Notes: generated from the sequence alone by a model not told the origin. 35,894 nucleotides of DNA from Bacillota bacterium (GCA_012838035.1 DUQB01000092.1:1-35894); one strand, 5' to 3'. Positions 1 to 8,654 are shown, counted from the stretch's first letter. Made by a program: numbers and translations.

Positions 1-398
1 AATCCTTTGTCACCCGGCATGATACTCATTAAAACGGCGCCGTCAATCCATTTTTCATGGAATAGTGCCGCATAGTCGGAGCCCATACCTAGTGTATGCA
101 AGAGAATTCGGTAACCTCGTTGGTCAAAAAAGCTGGTAACGCTCTGTATTACCGCAGTATAAAGAGGGTTACTGAATATGTGTTCGGAGCTGATGGGGAT
201 GATTAGACCGATAGCGTGCGATTTGGCACTGGCCAGACTCCGAGCGTTTCTGTTGGGATGGTAATTGAGTTGCCGCATGGCATCCTCAACGATTTTGCGC
301 GTTTGTGGCCGCACGCTGGGGTGGCAATTGATCACACGTGATACTGTGATGGGAGATACGTTGGCTAGTTGAGCCACGTGGCGAACGGTCACTCTCAT
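1..398 (-). CDS. LacI-family transcriptional regulator, C-terminus cut by window edge
   Basis: About 132 codons are present and the frame runs off the left edge. The N-terminus is a LacI-type helix-turn-helix (residues about 3-25, VRHVAQLANVSPITVSRVIN), followed by a canonical hinge with ARSLA at about 55-60. The start of the sugar-binding core follows (HAIGLIIPIS). The ATG at 398 is preceded by AAGGAAG. The hinge leucine is the residue that family members insert at a central CG of the operator, so this protein is expected to bind a palindrome with CG at its centre. Such palindromes occur at 6344-6361, 6544-6561 and 8655-8672. It lies downstream of, and in the same direction as, the binding-protein/URO-D/phosphoesterase run. 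The family assignment is firm; the link to those operators is inference. Confidence 0.93.
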   Translation of the reverse strand, partial: MRVTVRHVAQLANVSPITVSRVINCHPSVRPQTRKIVEDAMRQLNYHPNRNARSLASAKSHAIGLIIPISSEHIFSNPLYTAVIQSVTSFFDQRGYRILLHTLGMGSDYAALFHEKWIDGAVLMSIMPGDKG

Positions 399-463
399 TG
401 ACTGCACTTCCTTTACGACGTTTAGCTTCTGAATCAATTCGATTATACCTAATCGTATCTTTT

Positions 464-492
464 ATTATATCACACGGGCTATGTTAACTTAA
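464..492 (-). promoter_or_regulatory. Candidate promoter of the left LacI gene with a TTAAGTTAAC element
   Basis: On the minus strand TTAAGTTAAC (483-492) lies 13 bases before a perfect TATAAT (464-469). If TTAAGT serves as the -35 box the spacer is 17. The same 10-mer lies in front of the second LacI gene (22979-22988), so it may be an operator for such regulators. Only sequence similarity supports this. Confidence 0.35.
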
Positions 493-609
493 CGATTATC
501 GATGCGGCAGCCGGCGAATTTGGGGAGGGAAGGACGCCTGCGGATCAGTTGCGTACATTATGCCGGGGCTCAATGCGATGCTGCCTGAAAGCCGGTTGGA
601 CAACGGGAT

Positions 610-645
610 GAAGCTGGTTACGGGCTAGTGGGCATAACCAGCTTC
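610..645 (-). terminator. Hairpin downstream of the jelly-roll-like protein gene
   Basis: Perfect 11-bp arms GAAGCTGGTTA (610-620) and TAACCAGCTTC (635-645) enclose a 14-base loop, 20 bases after the minus-strand stop at 665. No T-run follows in either direction, so it is a weak intrinsic terminator or an RNA-end stabiliser. The rest of 399-609 holds the LacI upstream region and no gene that I can support. Confidence 0.45.
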
Positions 646-664
646 TGTTCTCTAAGCGCCGGAT

Positions 665-1369
665 CTATGGCAAAACAGTCAGCTTGATGTTCTTGTAATA
701 TTGCGCTTGCACGGTGCTGGCGCTTTGAATGCCAAGACCAACCTTGCCGGGTATATAACTGGATTTAGGCACACGGCAATTATCAATGGGAGCGATCGGT
801 CGGCCATCGAGATAAGTACGGAAAACCTTGTAGTCTCCATCAGTCGTAACTGTGAACTTGATCTGATGGTATTCGGTTAAATTCTTCTGCCAAAGCTCGG
901 CCACGCCCGGGGCGCACACATTGATTTGTCTCTCGTCGACAATGCTGGATATGCGAGTGTTGGCGGTATACGTTAAGTAGGTCTGCCACCAGTTGCTGAG
1001 ATCCTGATAGCCGAAGATGACGGCTAAGGAACGGTTTTCGCCTTCACCAGCGCCACCCATTACATCAACGATCAGCTCGAAATTATCTATCGGAGGCGTG
1101 TTCAAAATAAAGTAACGCAAGCCGTAGGCTGATGCCGGTCCCCGTATCGCCTCTGAACCGCGCGGGAAGAATAACGCTTGTTCACCGAACGGATCTTTTC
1201 TCACCTCAAGTACCCATTTCTCAAAGGGAAGCTCTATCAACCTGAGCGAGCTTGGCTGCGTAAGGTCGATGGAATACGTCGTCAGGTCGGCTGCAAGGGC
1301 CGTGCCCAGAGCCATGACTATTGCGAGAATGAACGAGAGAAGAGAGAGCAATCTTGTAAGTGACTTCAT
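665..1369 (-). CDS. Secreted small protein, probable jelly-roll (LamG / DUF1080-like) domain
   Basis: The product is 234 residues. A clear Sec signal peptide covers residues 1-26 and ends ALGTALA before ADLTT. The remainder is rich in alternating beta-strand patterns, with aromatic and Asn-rich loops typical of concanavalin-like sandwich folds (for example YFILNTPPIDNFELIVDV, and a late GKVGLGIQS segment as seen in DUF1080/3-keto-disaccharide hydrolase-type domains). The ATG at 1369 has AAGGAG eight bases upstream. It is the last gene of a minus-strand run, 68 bases after the large metallophosphoesterase, with no terminator between them, so the two are probably co-transcribed. A role in binding or trimming extracellular glycans is inferred from fold and context only. 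Confidence 0.8.
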   Translation of the reverse strand: MKSLTRLLSLLSFILAIVMALGTALAADLTTYSIDLTQPSSLRLIELPFEKWVLEVRKDPFGEQALFFPRGSEAIRGPASAYGLRYFILNTPPIDNFELIVDVMGGAGEGENRSLAVIFGYQDLSNWWQTYLTYTANTRISSIVDERQINVCAPGVAELWQKNLTEYHQIKFTVTTDGDYKVFRTYLDGRPIAPIDNCRVPKSSYIPGKVGLGIQSASTVQAQYYKNIKLTVLP

Positions 1370-1437
1370 CTGGCATTCTCCTTAATTATAGTTATGTCTT
1401 TTTGCAGGCGAAATCCTGCCCGGAAGTGCCGGCTGCA

Positions 1438-3684
1438 CTAATACGCCGTGTAGGTACCTCGTACCAAGTCGATCTCAAACGTGCAGTTGAACCCATAATC
1501 ATCCACGTCATTCTTGTGACTGTCCAAGTAAGGCGAGTACACCCACACTTTAACGCGCTGATTCGGGTTGAATTGATAAATTACCAGCCAGCCGTCTCCA
1601 CCTCTGCCTATCGATGAGTAATCGCTTAACAGTTCAAATACGAGATTCATGTGCATACCGACATCCACGCGGCGCGGCACCGTAGGCGATACCATATGGC
1701 CGCTAAGGATCATGAAGAGGTGCTTATGTCTTCTTGCAAACTTGTACCAGATACCCTGCGCGTCATTCACCGCACCGAAGTGTGTTGCCAAATCCGTTGT
1801 ATGTGGACCGTTGACATGGCGCTCACCGCGTGGGGTTAGGTAATTGTGCGTTACGACTATCATTTTGTGATCGGCGTATGTGGAGGCTACTCTATCGGCC
1901 CATTCCAGCACGCCGTCTCTCGGGCCGTATTCCAGCGCTAAGATGAGATATTTCTCCCCTCCCAACTCCAGCAGATGATAGGCGTTGTCTATGCGACCGG
2001 GTTCATACATTCCATGTAGGGTCGGAAATCGCTCGGGCGGAAAGTAGAGATGGGCTTTGCCGGCATTCCTCTCGAGCACATACTGCCCATTCACGCATAA
2101 ATCGTGGTTGCCGATTGCCAATACATAGGGCACCACGTCATCGAGTAGGCTAAATGCGTGCGAGACATTTGCCCATTCCGCAGCAGTGTTTCTGTCGGTT
2201 ACATCACCAAGATGCAGTACCAAGCCTAAACCTAGTTCTTGCGCATTTGCCGCCAACCATTCGGTTTGTCTGGTGAGTACCTCAGGATAATATCGGGCAT
2301 AGGCCTGGGTGTCCGGCAATACGGCAATGGTAAAGGGGCTCCCAGGTTGAGTGGTTGCTGCCTGGAACGTATGGAACCACTGCTCCGTGCCCTGCGCGGC
2401 CAGAAAAATGCCGCTGCCGGCTTCTACTTTAAGTTCAATTCTGTAGTAACCCGCATCCGCTGGAGCATCGATGGCAATAGGAGCCATAGCCGGTCTGCCG
2501 GGTGTCAGATCGGTGAGTTGAACAGTCGTGTCGGAAGAGAGGACCAGATCTTCGGTATAGAGTTTGGTTTCGCTATCCCAGTTCAGGCGAAAGACATGTG
2601 CAGATAAGCTTACATCAAGAGTCGGCAAGTACTGATCTACATCAACCTGCATGGTACTCGTTAAGGTTTCTGCTGTTTTTCTCAGCTGGTGGATATGGAC
2701 GTCGGCTTTGCCGACAGTTACATCATAGGATGTGACTCCAAGCACCTCGCCTTGCGGCGCGTACTCGAGTAGGAGCCTAGACTTCCCCGGCGGCAGCGCC
2801 CCAGCGTCGAGAGTAAGCGTAGCCGGTAACGCACCTTGGGGGAACTGATAGATGGACGTCGCATTGTTGTTTGGCACGCGTAGCCGGAAGTCGGCGCCAT
2901 TTGCTCCCAGCGCCTTAAGGCTGATGGATATCGGTGAGTCGTAAGCGAAGTGTGCCGTTTCCGCTGTCGCGTTTGCATCAGCGCCGCCTACATGCCATGT
3001 GACTCCTACCGGTATATAGGTGGGCACTACGGCTATGCCGTCAATGACGTCGGTTCCCTGCAGCGTCGGATTCACAGCGCCTGCATAGCCCGCCGCATAC
3101 CAAAAACTTTTGTCGTGAGGTTGTACTTGTACGTCACCGGCATAAACAACTCGCCGAATCGTCAAGTCTTGCAGGCGTAGCGATACATAACCTGTCGATG
3201 CATCATAGGCGGCTAAGATTTCATAAATGTGGTCTGCGTCCGGGACCGGTTGCGCCAACTCAATTGTGTGGATCGCGGCGGTTTCGTCGAGTTGCGTATG
3301 TAGTTCCAGTCGCCAGACGGCTACCCATTTACCTTCTATTAATCTCCATGAAAGTGGGTCTTGTGCCCAAGAAAGGCCCCAAATATCCGGAGGAGTTCCC
3401 GGTAGGCCGGATGCTCCCGCCAGCCAGATGCGTTGAACGCCATGGTCGTCTCCTATCAATGCGTCCGACAGGCGAAATCGTGCACGCAGCGTGGCGCTAC
3501 GACCGGCCTCGTGCGAACCGACGCAGAACAGCAATGTCGCGTTTTGTCGCCGTTCGCACGCCTGTATGTCTTGATAGCCGGCGGACCAGTCGACGGCGAA
3601 ATCCATACTCGCTACGGGTGAGCTGAACAGTATGGTGATTATCAGGATCCATAGCCACATACCTGCGGTTATCAGTTTTCGCAT
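1438..3684 (-). CDS. Secreted calcineurin-like metallophosphoesterase, large (paralogue 1)
   Basis: The product is 748 residues from the ATG at 3684, chosen because GGAGGAGG lies just upstream; an in-frame GTG five codons earlier overlaps that site. A signal peptide covers about residues 1-26. Residues about 27-440 are beta-rich and resemble stacked carbohydrate/Ig-like modules. The C-terminal third is a metallophosphoesterase with the metal-binding blocks in order: VLPDTQ (about 459), GDVTDRN, GNHD (about 525), VVTH and SGHM. It is expected to hydrolyse phosphomonoesters or diesters outside the cytoplasm with two bound metals; the substrate is unknown. It follows URO-D gene 1 by 42 bases and precedes the jelly-roll gene. 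A paralogue with the same layout lies at 14204-16390. Confidence 0.9.
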   Translation of the reverse strand: MRKLITAGMWLWILIITILFSSPVASMDFAVDWSAGYQDIQACERRQNATLLFCVGSHEAGRSATLRARFRLSDALIGDDHGVQRIWLAGASGLPGTPPDIWGLSWAQDPLSWRLIEGKWVAVWRLELHTQLDETAAIHTIELAQPVPDADHIYEILAAYDASTGYVSLRLQDLTIRRVVYAGDVQVQPHDKSFWYAAGYAGAVNPTLQGTDVIDGIAVVPTYIPVGVTWHVGGADANATAETAHFAYDSPISISLKALGANGADFRLRVPNNNATSIYQFPQGALPATLTLDAGALPPGKSRLLLEYAPQGEVLGVTSYDVTVGKADVHIHQLRKTAETLTSTMQVDVDQYLPTLDVSLSAHVFRLNWDSETKLYTEDLVLSSDTTVQLTDLTPGRPAMAPIAIDAPADAGYYRIELKVEAGSGIFLAAQGTEQWFHTFQAATTQPGSPFTIAVLPDTQAYARYYPEVLTRQTEWLAANAQELGLGLVLHLGDVTDRNTAAEWANVSHAFSLLDDVVPYVLAIGNHDLCVNGQYVLERNAGKAHLYFPPERFPTLHGMYEPGRIDNAYHLLELGGEKYLILALEYGPRDGVLEWADRVASTYADHKMIVVTHNYLTPRGERHVNGPHTTDLATHFGAVNDAQGIWYKFARRHKHLFMILSGHMVSPTVPRRVDVGMHMNLVFELLSDYSSIGRGGDGWLVIYQFNPNQRVKVWVYSPYLDSHKNDVDDYGFNCTFEIDLVRGTYTAY

Positions 3685-3726
3685 TTTAGCCTCCTCCACC
3701 TCAAAAGTTGTTTTAGCACTACGGTT

Positions 3727-4827
3727 CTACTCATCAATTGTCATCATGTCCAGCCATTTCATTGCGGTTTCCGAATCAGGTGCCCATAGCGTCAGCATCA
3801 TGCCTTTCATTTGGCTGCCGAATTCCTTCTTAAGAGCGAGTAGTCTTTCCTCGACTTCCCGACCTCGGCCGGCGATGTGTACGAGCATCTTTTTACCGGC
3901 AGCCAGGTTGCGATGATACATAGGCCACCAACGGGGATGCCATGCAGGCTCCGCGCCGGCGCCCGGTTGCCACTGGATCATCTTCAGTTTGTCGAGGGAA
4001 AGCAAGGCGTCCTGATGTCGTAACGCGTCGGGACCATCCCAATGGTACAAAGGGTAATCGACCTTCTCGCACATTTCTTCCAGCACAGGCAGCATGAACT
4101 CGCGGAACATCGCCGGAGAAATCATGGCAGAGTAGTCGCACTGGAATTTGGCAGTACGCCCAGGCGCCCAGCACCAGAAGAAGCTGCCGCCGTCTTCATC
4201 TCGTAGAATTTCATATAGCGCATCATAGTAGCGGAAGTATAAAGCCGTAATGCGTCGGAGAGCCTGATGCACCCATTCCGGTCGATCGATCATATCTTCC
4301 AATAACCGCTCTGCACCGCGCATGGCCGCTAGTGTGTCCAATCCTTCTATAAGATCCGGGAATTTCTGATAGAACTTCCCTTTCGCCAGAGGTGCTACGG
4401 TTTTGTAAGCGGTAAGGCAGAAATTCCAATAGAAATTATCGGAATCATAGGTGAAAACGGCTTTTTGTGGATCTTCGATGCAAGGCGTAAACCATACCGT
4501 ATCGGGCATTTCCACAGCGCTTGAGCCAAGGAAGAGCGCCAGACAATTAGGGCCTAAATCGCCGACAGCCGCATTCGGCGTCGCCTCACCTAGATAATCG
4601 CAGTTAAGGCAAGCGCGTAGCGCCAGATTGACGCGGTAATCCAGACTCTTAGTAGAATAATCGGTGATCCAACCATCGGGTTTGGGCATCTCGGGAATGT
4701 CCTCATGGGGATGCCGGCGAGGCGTCCGAATGATCATCACTGGTCGACCGATGTCACCACCGTTCCACCATTGCGTCAGTCGAGCGCGGGCTTCGGCCCA
4801 ATCCGGCTTGTACATTAGTGCGTTCAT
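3727..4827 (-). CDS. Uroporphyrinogen decarboxylase (URO-D) superfamily protein 1
   Basis: The product is 366 residues. The ATG at 4827 is preceded by AGGAGG with good spacing; the frame is open eleven codons further but without a ribosome site. The pattern fits the URO-D/cobalamin methyltransferase superfamily barrel: an aromatic-rich middle with WCWAPGRTAKFQCDYSAMIS, then PLYHWDGPDAL and the late QWQPGAGAEP. In MtaA-type methyltransferases the H-x-C motif binds zinc. Here the matching place reads HWDG, so the cysteine is missing and a classical zinc methyltransferase is doubtful. It is too divergent, and in the wrong context, to be heme-pathway HemE. It lies 200 bases downstream of the terminator after binding protein 1 and 42 bases before metallophosphoesterase 1. 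I see no good promoter of its own. Confidence 0.85.
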   Translation of the reverse strand: MNALMYKPDWAEARARLTQWWNGGDIGRPVMIIRTPRRHPHEDIPEMPKPDGWITDYSTKSLDYRVNLALRACLNCDYLGEATPNAAVGDLGPNCLALFLGSSAVEMPDTVWFTPCIEDPQKAVFTYDSDNFYWNFCLTAYKTVAPLAKGKFYQKFPDLIEGLDTLAAMRGAERLLEDMIDRPEWVHQALRRITALYFRYYDALYEILRDEDGGSFFWCWAPGRTAKFQCDYSAMISPAMFREFMLPVLEEMCEKVDYPLYHWDGPDALRHQDALLSLDKLKMIQWQPGAGAEPAWHPRWWPMYHRNLAAGKKMLVHIAGRGREVEERLLALKKEFGSQMKGMMLTLWAPDSETAMKWLDMMTIDE

Positions 4828-5024
4828 GCGTTGCCTCCTGAACAAATGGTACGAGAGCATAGCCTTGTGGTTTCGCTATGTGCGGAACTGCTGAAATTGT
4901 GCCTGCGTGCCGCATGCATACCGGAGTGCGCTCTGCTGTAGAGCATGCGACACTCACCGTTGGCTACGCGGACATCAAGGGGGTTAGAACGCTGGATTCG
5001 AGTAAAAGGCGGCATGTGACTCAA

Positions 5025-5054
5025 AGACGCCTGTGGACGGAACCACAGGCGTCT
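5025..5054 (-). terminator. Intrinsic terminator after binding protein 1
   Basis: A perfect 12-bp stem (AGACGCCTGTGG, 5025-5036, with CCACAGGCGTCT, 5043-5054) and a 6-base loop lie 15 bases after the minus-strand stop. TTTGAG follows on the minus strand, a short T-run. It probably lowers, rather than abolishes, transcription into the URO-D gene downstream. Confidence 0.75.
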
Positions 5055-5069
5055 CAGGTTGCCACTGTA

Positions 5070-6311
5070 CTATAGTAGGCCTAAGGCTGCTTTGACTTCC
5101 ACCTCTGCGTTCCTTAAAACTTCGGGGACCGAGAAGTTACCCCGGAATACGCGTTGATGTACTGTTGTGATGAGGATCTTCTCTGCAGCCGCCCAGTTTG
5201 GTACCGAAGGATACAAACGACCATGATCGAAGTTGGCGATGAAGGTCATCATCCAGGCGTCGTTTTGGAAGTGACGGATGCTTGAGTAGGTAGTCGGTGC
5301 TGAACTGGTGACTACGGGCAACGTATCGATTTGTTCGGGTGAATGGAGCCAGCGCAAGAACTCCCAGGCGGCTTCCTTGTTCGGGCTGTCCTTGGAGACT
5401 ACGGTGCCCCAGTGATAGATAGGAGCTACTTGCTTACCGTCGACGCCTCTTAGCGCCGGCAAGACTTTCAGACGAAGAGAAGGGTCTGCGAGAAGAGCGC
5501 TCTGGCGGAAATGGGCGCCTTGGGTAATGGTGGCGGTGTTACCTGTGAGGAAATCCAGCGCCCCGGGTGGAGACAGCTCTTTAAGTACTTCGGTGGCGTA
5601 GATACCTTGCGGGTTGTTAAATGCCGGATACCCTTTTTCGTCCAGCAAGTCTGCGCCATAACCCCACAGTAACGGCGTCCATCGATGCATGATCCATGAG
5701 TTTGCGCCACTGCGGAAGTTCACGCCGAGTTGTTTATATGTTCCGTCGCTGTTTAGCTGCGTGAGCTTCTGTTGCGCAACGAGAAGGTCGTCGAAGGTGG
5801 CAGGCGCTGCAACTCCGTTGGCATCATAGACGTCTTCTTTAATAACCGGCGCGATTACGGTGATCTCCATGGGATAACCATATACCGTTCCGTTGATCAC
5901 CATATCTCGCCATGCCGATTCGATGTAGTTTTTCTTGAGTTCTTCATATACAAACGGCGGAGCCACATCGAAATAGCCGTTTAACATTAGATGCTGGTTG
6001 GAAGGATAGTAGATATTGACGATATCAGGGGCGGCTCCACCGGCGAGCATAACCATAAGCTTCTCGTCCATTTCGGCGTTGCCTGCAATCGTATAATGGA
6101 ACTCGACATCGGGATTTAGTTGGCAATAAGCCTCCAGTTTTTCTTCAATCCATTTGTTAAACGTAGCATTCGTATGCGTCATGATGGAGAGCTGGGTTTT
6201 GGCGTAGGAGACTGCCGGAAATACAAGGGCTACTGCTAAGAGAACAATAACCATATGCATTAATGTGGTTTTCTTCTGCCTCACATTCCGTAACATGATC
6301 GGCCTGTCCAT
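5070..6311 (-). CDS. ABC sugar-type extracellular solute-binding protein 1 (family 1)
   Basis: The product is 413 residues from the ATG at 6311, ten bases after AGGAGG. After a charged start, the hydrophobic signal core lies at about 18-35 and ends VSYA before KTQL, with no lipobox cysteine. The mature part shows the family-1 fold: ITIMTH-like first strand, LEAYCQLNPDVEFHY, the MLAGGAAPDIVNIYY ligand-cleft motif and the late WEFLRWLHSPEQ helix. It should deliver a sugar or sugar-like ligand to an ABC importer. No permease or ATPase lies nearby. Its promoter (6344-6374) has a perfect TTGACA box and a LacI-type palindrome over the -10 box, so it is probably repressed when its substrate is absent. 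Confidence 0.93.
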   Translation of the reverse strand: MDRPIMLRNVRQKKTTLMHMVIVLLAVALVFPAVSYAKTQLSIMTHTNATFNKWIEEKLEAYCQLNPDVEFHYTIAGNAEMDEKLMVMLAGGAAPDIVNIYYPSNQHLMLNGYFDVAPPFVYEELKKNYIESAWRDMVINGTVYGYPMEITVIAPVIKEDVYDANGVAAPATFDDLLVAQQKLTQLNSDGTYKQLGVNFRSGANSWIMHRWTPLLWGYGADLLDEKGYPAFNNPQGIYATEVLKELSPPGALDFLTGNTATITQGAHFRQSALLADPSLRLKVLPALRGVDGKQVAPIYHWGTVVSKDSPNKEAAWEFLRWLHSPEQIDTLPVVTSSAPTTYSSIRHFQNDAWMMTFIANFDHGRLYPSVPNWAAAEKILITTVHQRVFRGNFSVPEVLRNAEVEVKAALGLL

Positions 6312-6343
6312 TTTTACAATACCTCCTCATTATAGTATGCCTC

Positions 6344-6374
6344 TATGATACCGTTTTCATATACACTGTGTCAA
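6344..6374 (-). promoter_or_regulatory. Promoter with LacI-type operator for binding protein 1
   Basis: On the minus strand TTGACA (6369-6374), an 18-base spacer, then TATCAT (6345-6350). The 18-mer at 6344-6361 reads TATGAAAACGGTATCATA, an imperfect palindrome with central CG, typical of LacI-family operators. Its right half forms the -10 box, so a bound repressor would block RNA polymerase. The transcript leader would be about 27 bases. Confidence 0.75.
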
Positions 6375-6531
6375 CAAGAACGATACTGAGATAATTGACT
6401 GGATGCGACATATTTGCAGAAAAGAGATTTACAGCTTTTAAATGCAGCTATGATCGTGTTTGGGTATCGGATTAGGCTGCTTGCAACCGGCACGATGCGG
6501 GTCCTTGCCCATCATGATGGGCAGTGGTCTG

Positions 6532-6561
6532 TTGACAGTGTTTGATGTAATCGTTATCATC
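6532..6561 (+). promoter_or_regulatory. Promoter with LacI-type operator for URO-D gene 2
   Basis: TTGACA (6532-6537), a 17-base spacer, then TATCAT (6555-6560). The 18-mer at 6544-6561 (GATGTAATCGTTATCATC) has central CG, matching outer arms GATG/CATC, and the same right half CGNTATCAT as the binding-protein-1 and 2H-phosphoesterase promoters. The leader to the GTG start at 6610 is about 43 bases. The rest of 6375-6609 shows nothing else that I can support. Confidence 0.7.
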
Positions 6562-6609
6562 CAGCTTAGATGCCGCCGTAAATCGACTGGTAAGGGATGG
6601 TGATGCAAA

Positions 6610-7671
6610 GTGGATGCAAGAGAGAACTATCTGCGTGCCGCTACGTTTGGGTACCCGGAGTACATACCCTACAAAATCAATCTCAGCGGGTCTACATGGG
6701 TAGCCTTGGGAAAAGAGCTTGAGGAGATTGTCCTCCGCCATCCACGGACGTGGCCGGGGTATACGCCAAGAAATATCAACTGGGAAGAACTACCTGTGGA
6801 GCCGCACGAAGATCCGGCGCAAGATTTTGTCGACCAATGGGGATGCGTTTGGCGCACGATCGTCCGCGGCATGACCGGTTCGGTGATAAAACCGGCTTTG
6901 GAGAACCTTGCCGACCTGGCTGCTTATCAGCCTCCGGACCCGCATACTTATAACGGCGGTATGTATCCCATCGATTGGGCTCATACCAAGAAGCGCCTGG
7001 AACGGGCGCGTAAGGAAGGCAGAACGGCCATCGGCAAAATCTATCATGGTTTTTTCATGCTTCGTTTAGAATACCTGCGCGGTTTCGAGAACCTGATGTA
7101 CGACCTGGTAGATGAAACTCCTGAGTTTCTTGCATTGGTTGAGATCGTACATGAACGCAATAAGCAGGCAGTAATCAATTGGCTTGCCGCCGGTGCGGAA
7201 GTGCTCAAATTGCCTGAGGATCTGGGCGGGCAAACATGCTCTTTTCTTGGACCTCAGTTGTTTGCGAAATGGGTAACGCCATACCATAAGGAACTGCATG
7301 ATATCGCCCATCGTCACGGCGCTTTAACTCATTTCCATTGCGACGGCAACATTATGGACGTGGCGGATCAGATCATCGCCATAGGTCCTGATATTTTCAA
7401 CCCACAAGATGTGTGTAACGGCGTCGATAATTTGGCGGAAGCATTTAAAGGTCGTATGTGTATAGACTTGGATTTTGACAGGCAGAACACGATGTGTTAC
7501 GGCTCACCGCAAGAGATTTGGGAGCTGTTGGAGTATGAAGTGAAAACCCTAGGCCAGCCGGCCGGCGGCTTAATGCTTCATGCCGGTACCTGGGGCGAAG
7601 TACCTCCCGAGAATATTGAAGCCATGGCCGCGGCGATGGAAAAACTGTGTACCTACTGGTCGGAGCGTTAA
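6610..7671 (+). CDS. Uroporphyrinogen decarboxylase (URO-D) superfamily protein 2
   Basis: The product is 353 residues. The start is the GTG at 6610; an in-frame TGA at 6601 excludes anything earlier and the ribosome site is weak. The opening MDARENYLRAATFGYPEYIP is the usual N-terminus of this superfamily (RENFLRAL...). Later landmarks are LPEDLGGQTCSFLGPQLFAK, HFHCDGNIMDVADQIIAIG and MLHAGTWGEVPPENI. The metal site of MtaA-like methyltransferases (HxCGN) is replaced by HCDGN, as in many non-heme members of unknown role. It is divergent from binding protein 1, and both have the same operator type at their promoters, so the two are probably co-regulated. Function is unassigned. The gene ends at a terminator hairpin at 7720-7751. 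Confidence 0.88.
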   Translation: MDARENYLRAATFGYPEYIPYKINLSGSTWVALGKELEEIVLRHPRTWPGYTPRNINWEELPVEPHEDPAQDFVDQWGCVWRTIVRGMTGSVIKPALENLADLAAYQPPDPHTYNGGMYPIDWAHTKKRLERARKEGRTAIGKIYHGFFMLRLEYLRGFENLMYDLVDETPEFLALVEIVHERNKQAVINWLAAGAEVLKLPEDLGGQTCSFLGPQLFAKWVTPYHKELHDIAHRHGALTHFHCDGNIMDVADQIIAIGPDIFNPQDVCNGVDNLAEAFKGRMCIDLDFDRQNTMCYGSPQEIWELLEYEVKTLGQPAGGLMLHAGTWGEVPPENIEAMAAAMEKLCTYWSER

Positions 7672-7719
7672 CCGTATGCAGTATGGTTTAAGATGACATA
7701 GAGGGATCGTATGTAACAG

Positions 7720-7754
7720 CAGACCCCAGCGCGTCCGCAAGCCGGGGTCTGTTT
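7720..7754 (+). terminator. Intrinsic terminator after URO-D gene 2
   Basis: An 8-bp GC-rich stem CAGACCCC (7720-7727) pairs with GGGGTCTG (7744-7751) across a 16-base loop, followed by TTTGTC. It also lies between two convergent genes (stops at 7671 and 7798). Confidence 0.6.
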
Positions 7755-7797
7755 GTCATTACCGGCAAACAAGCTTACCGGTTTATGTGTGCTATGT

Positions 7798-8505
7798 TCA
7801 TCTGTTAATCGTGATGTCGGCAAGTTCGTATTGCGGTAGTTGCGTTCGGAATTCCTTGAAGGCGCCCATATCATTGAACAAGGTGAACTTGGGCATGCCC
7901 GTGTTAATCGTCTGTAGCGTCTTGGTTAGGCGAGCATCAACTTCCATCCGCACTTCTTTAAGAGCTTCGTCTTCTTCCGGGCTTAGGCGAACTAAGTAAT
8001 AAGCCAGTGAGATATGAAACTTGTACGTGTCAAAATTCGGGAATCGTATACCCGTCAGTTGCGATACTTCTTCACGATACTGCCTCAATAACGTAGCAAC
8101 ATCATCATTTGCGGGGCGAAGTTCGATACCGATAACCGTGCGCATAAAACACGCCGTGTACTGCATGACGAAATTGGCGGGAGGATGCGCTTTGCTCACC
8201 AGACCCCTCAGCGTCTCGTCGGCAGTTTCGAGCGGCATATCCAATGGCAGGAGGCTCGACCAATGCTGTTCATCTCGGACTTGATCGCAGATCAGATCAA
8301 ATACGGTCATGTGAAATGACGCGGGCGGCAGAAACCCGAATTTGTGGGCAAACGGCAGCTTCCTGAACCGGTCTTGCGCCCAAATCAGTTCGCTGAGGAC
8401 CGCTTCACTATTGGATAGGTCGCAGATGATGGTACTACCGGGAAAATAGCGCAATGAACCATCTTTGTTAAACTTCTGACCTACGACTGGCATGAACTGA
8501 GACAT
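7798..8505 (-). CDS. DUF1868-type 2H phosphoesterase (2'-5' RNA ligase-like fold)
   Basis: The product is 235 residues from the ATG at 8505, which has GGGAGAG upstream; the frame is open 30 codons further without a ribosome site. The beginning GQKFNKDGSLRYFPGSTIIC matches the DUF1868 pattern. The two catalytic H-x-T/S motifs of the 2H superfamily are present: HMT at 65-67 and HIS at 164-166. The superfamily cleaves cyclic phosphodiesters (2',3'-cyclic nucleotides, ADP-ribose cyclic phosphates) in the cytoplasm; the substrate of DUF1868 members is not known to me. There is no signal peptide. Its promoter (8655-8685) carries the perfect version of the local LacI operator, which ties it to the sugar-uptake genes. 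A repressor-controlled gene suggests a catabolic rather than RNA-repair job. Confidence 0.85.
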   Translation of the reverse strand: MSQFMPVVGQKFNKDGSLRYFPGSTIICDLSNSEAVLSELIWAQDRFRKLPFAHKFGFLPPASFHMTVFDLICDQVRDEQHWSSLLPLDMPLETADETLRGLVSKAHPPANFVMQYTACFMRTVIGIELRPANDDVATLLRQYREEVSQLTGIRFPNFDTYKFHISLAYYLVRLSPEEDEALKEVRMEVDARLTKTLQTINTGMPKFTLFNDMGAFKEFRTQLPQYELADITINR

Positions 8506-8654
8506 TTTACTCTCCCTAACTGTATGTTGTTTTGCTATATGTCTATGGCCATTAGATCGCGTACATGCTGAGGACGTCGCGGCATGGATGTTCAAAAACG
8601 GCTGATTATCTCTTCGACTGAGCTGACCTTGAGTCAGTCCTAGTCGGATACGCC

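Noticed and set aside
484-629. Open stretch on the plus strand ending MPGLNAMLPESRLDNGMKLVTG-like
   Set aside because: It reads like a protein tail, but has only about 48 codons between stops, no ribosome site and no recognised family. It overlaps the left arm of the hairpin at 610-645.
6472-6741. 89-codon minus-strand frame across the divergent promoter region
   Set aside because: It overlaps the operators and the start of URO-D gene 2, lacks a ribosome site and has no family features.
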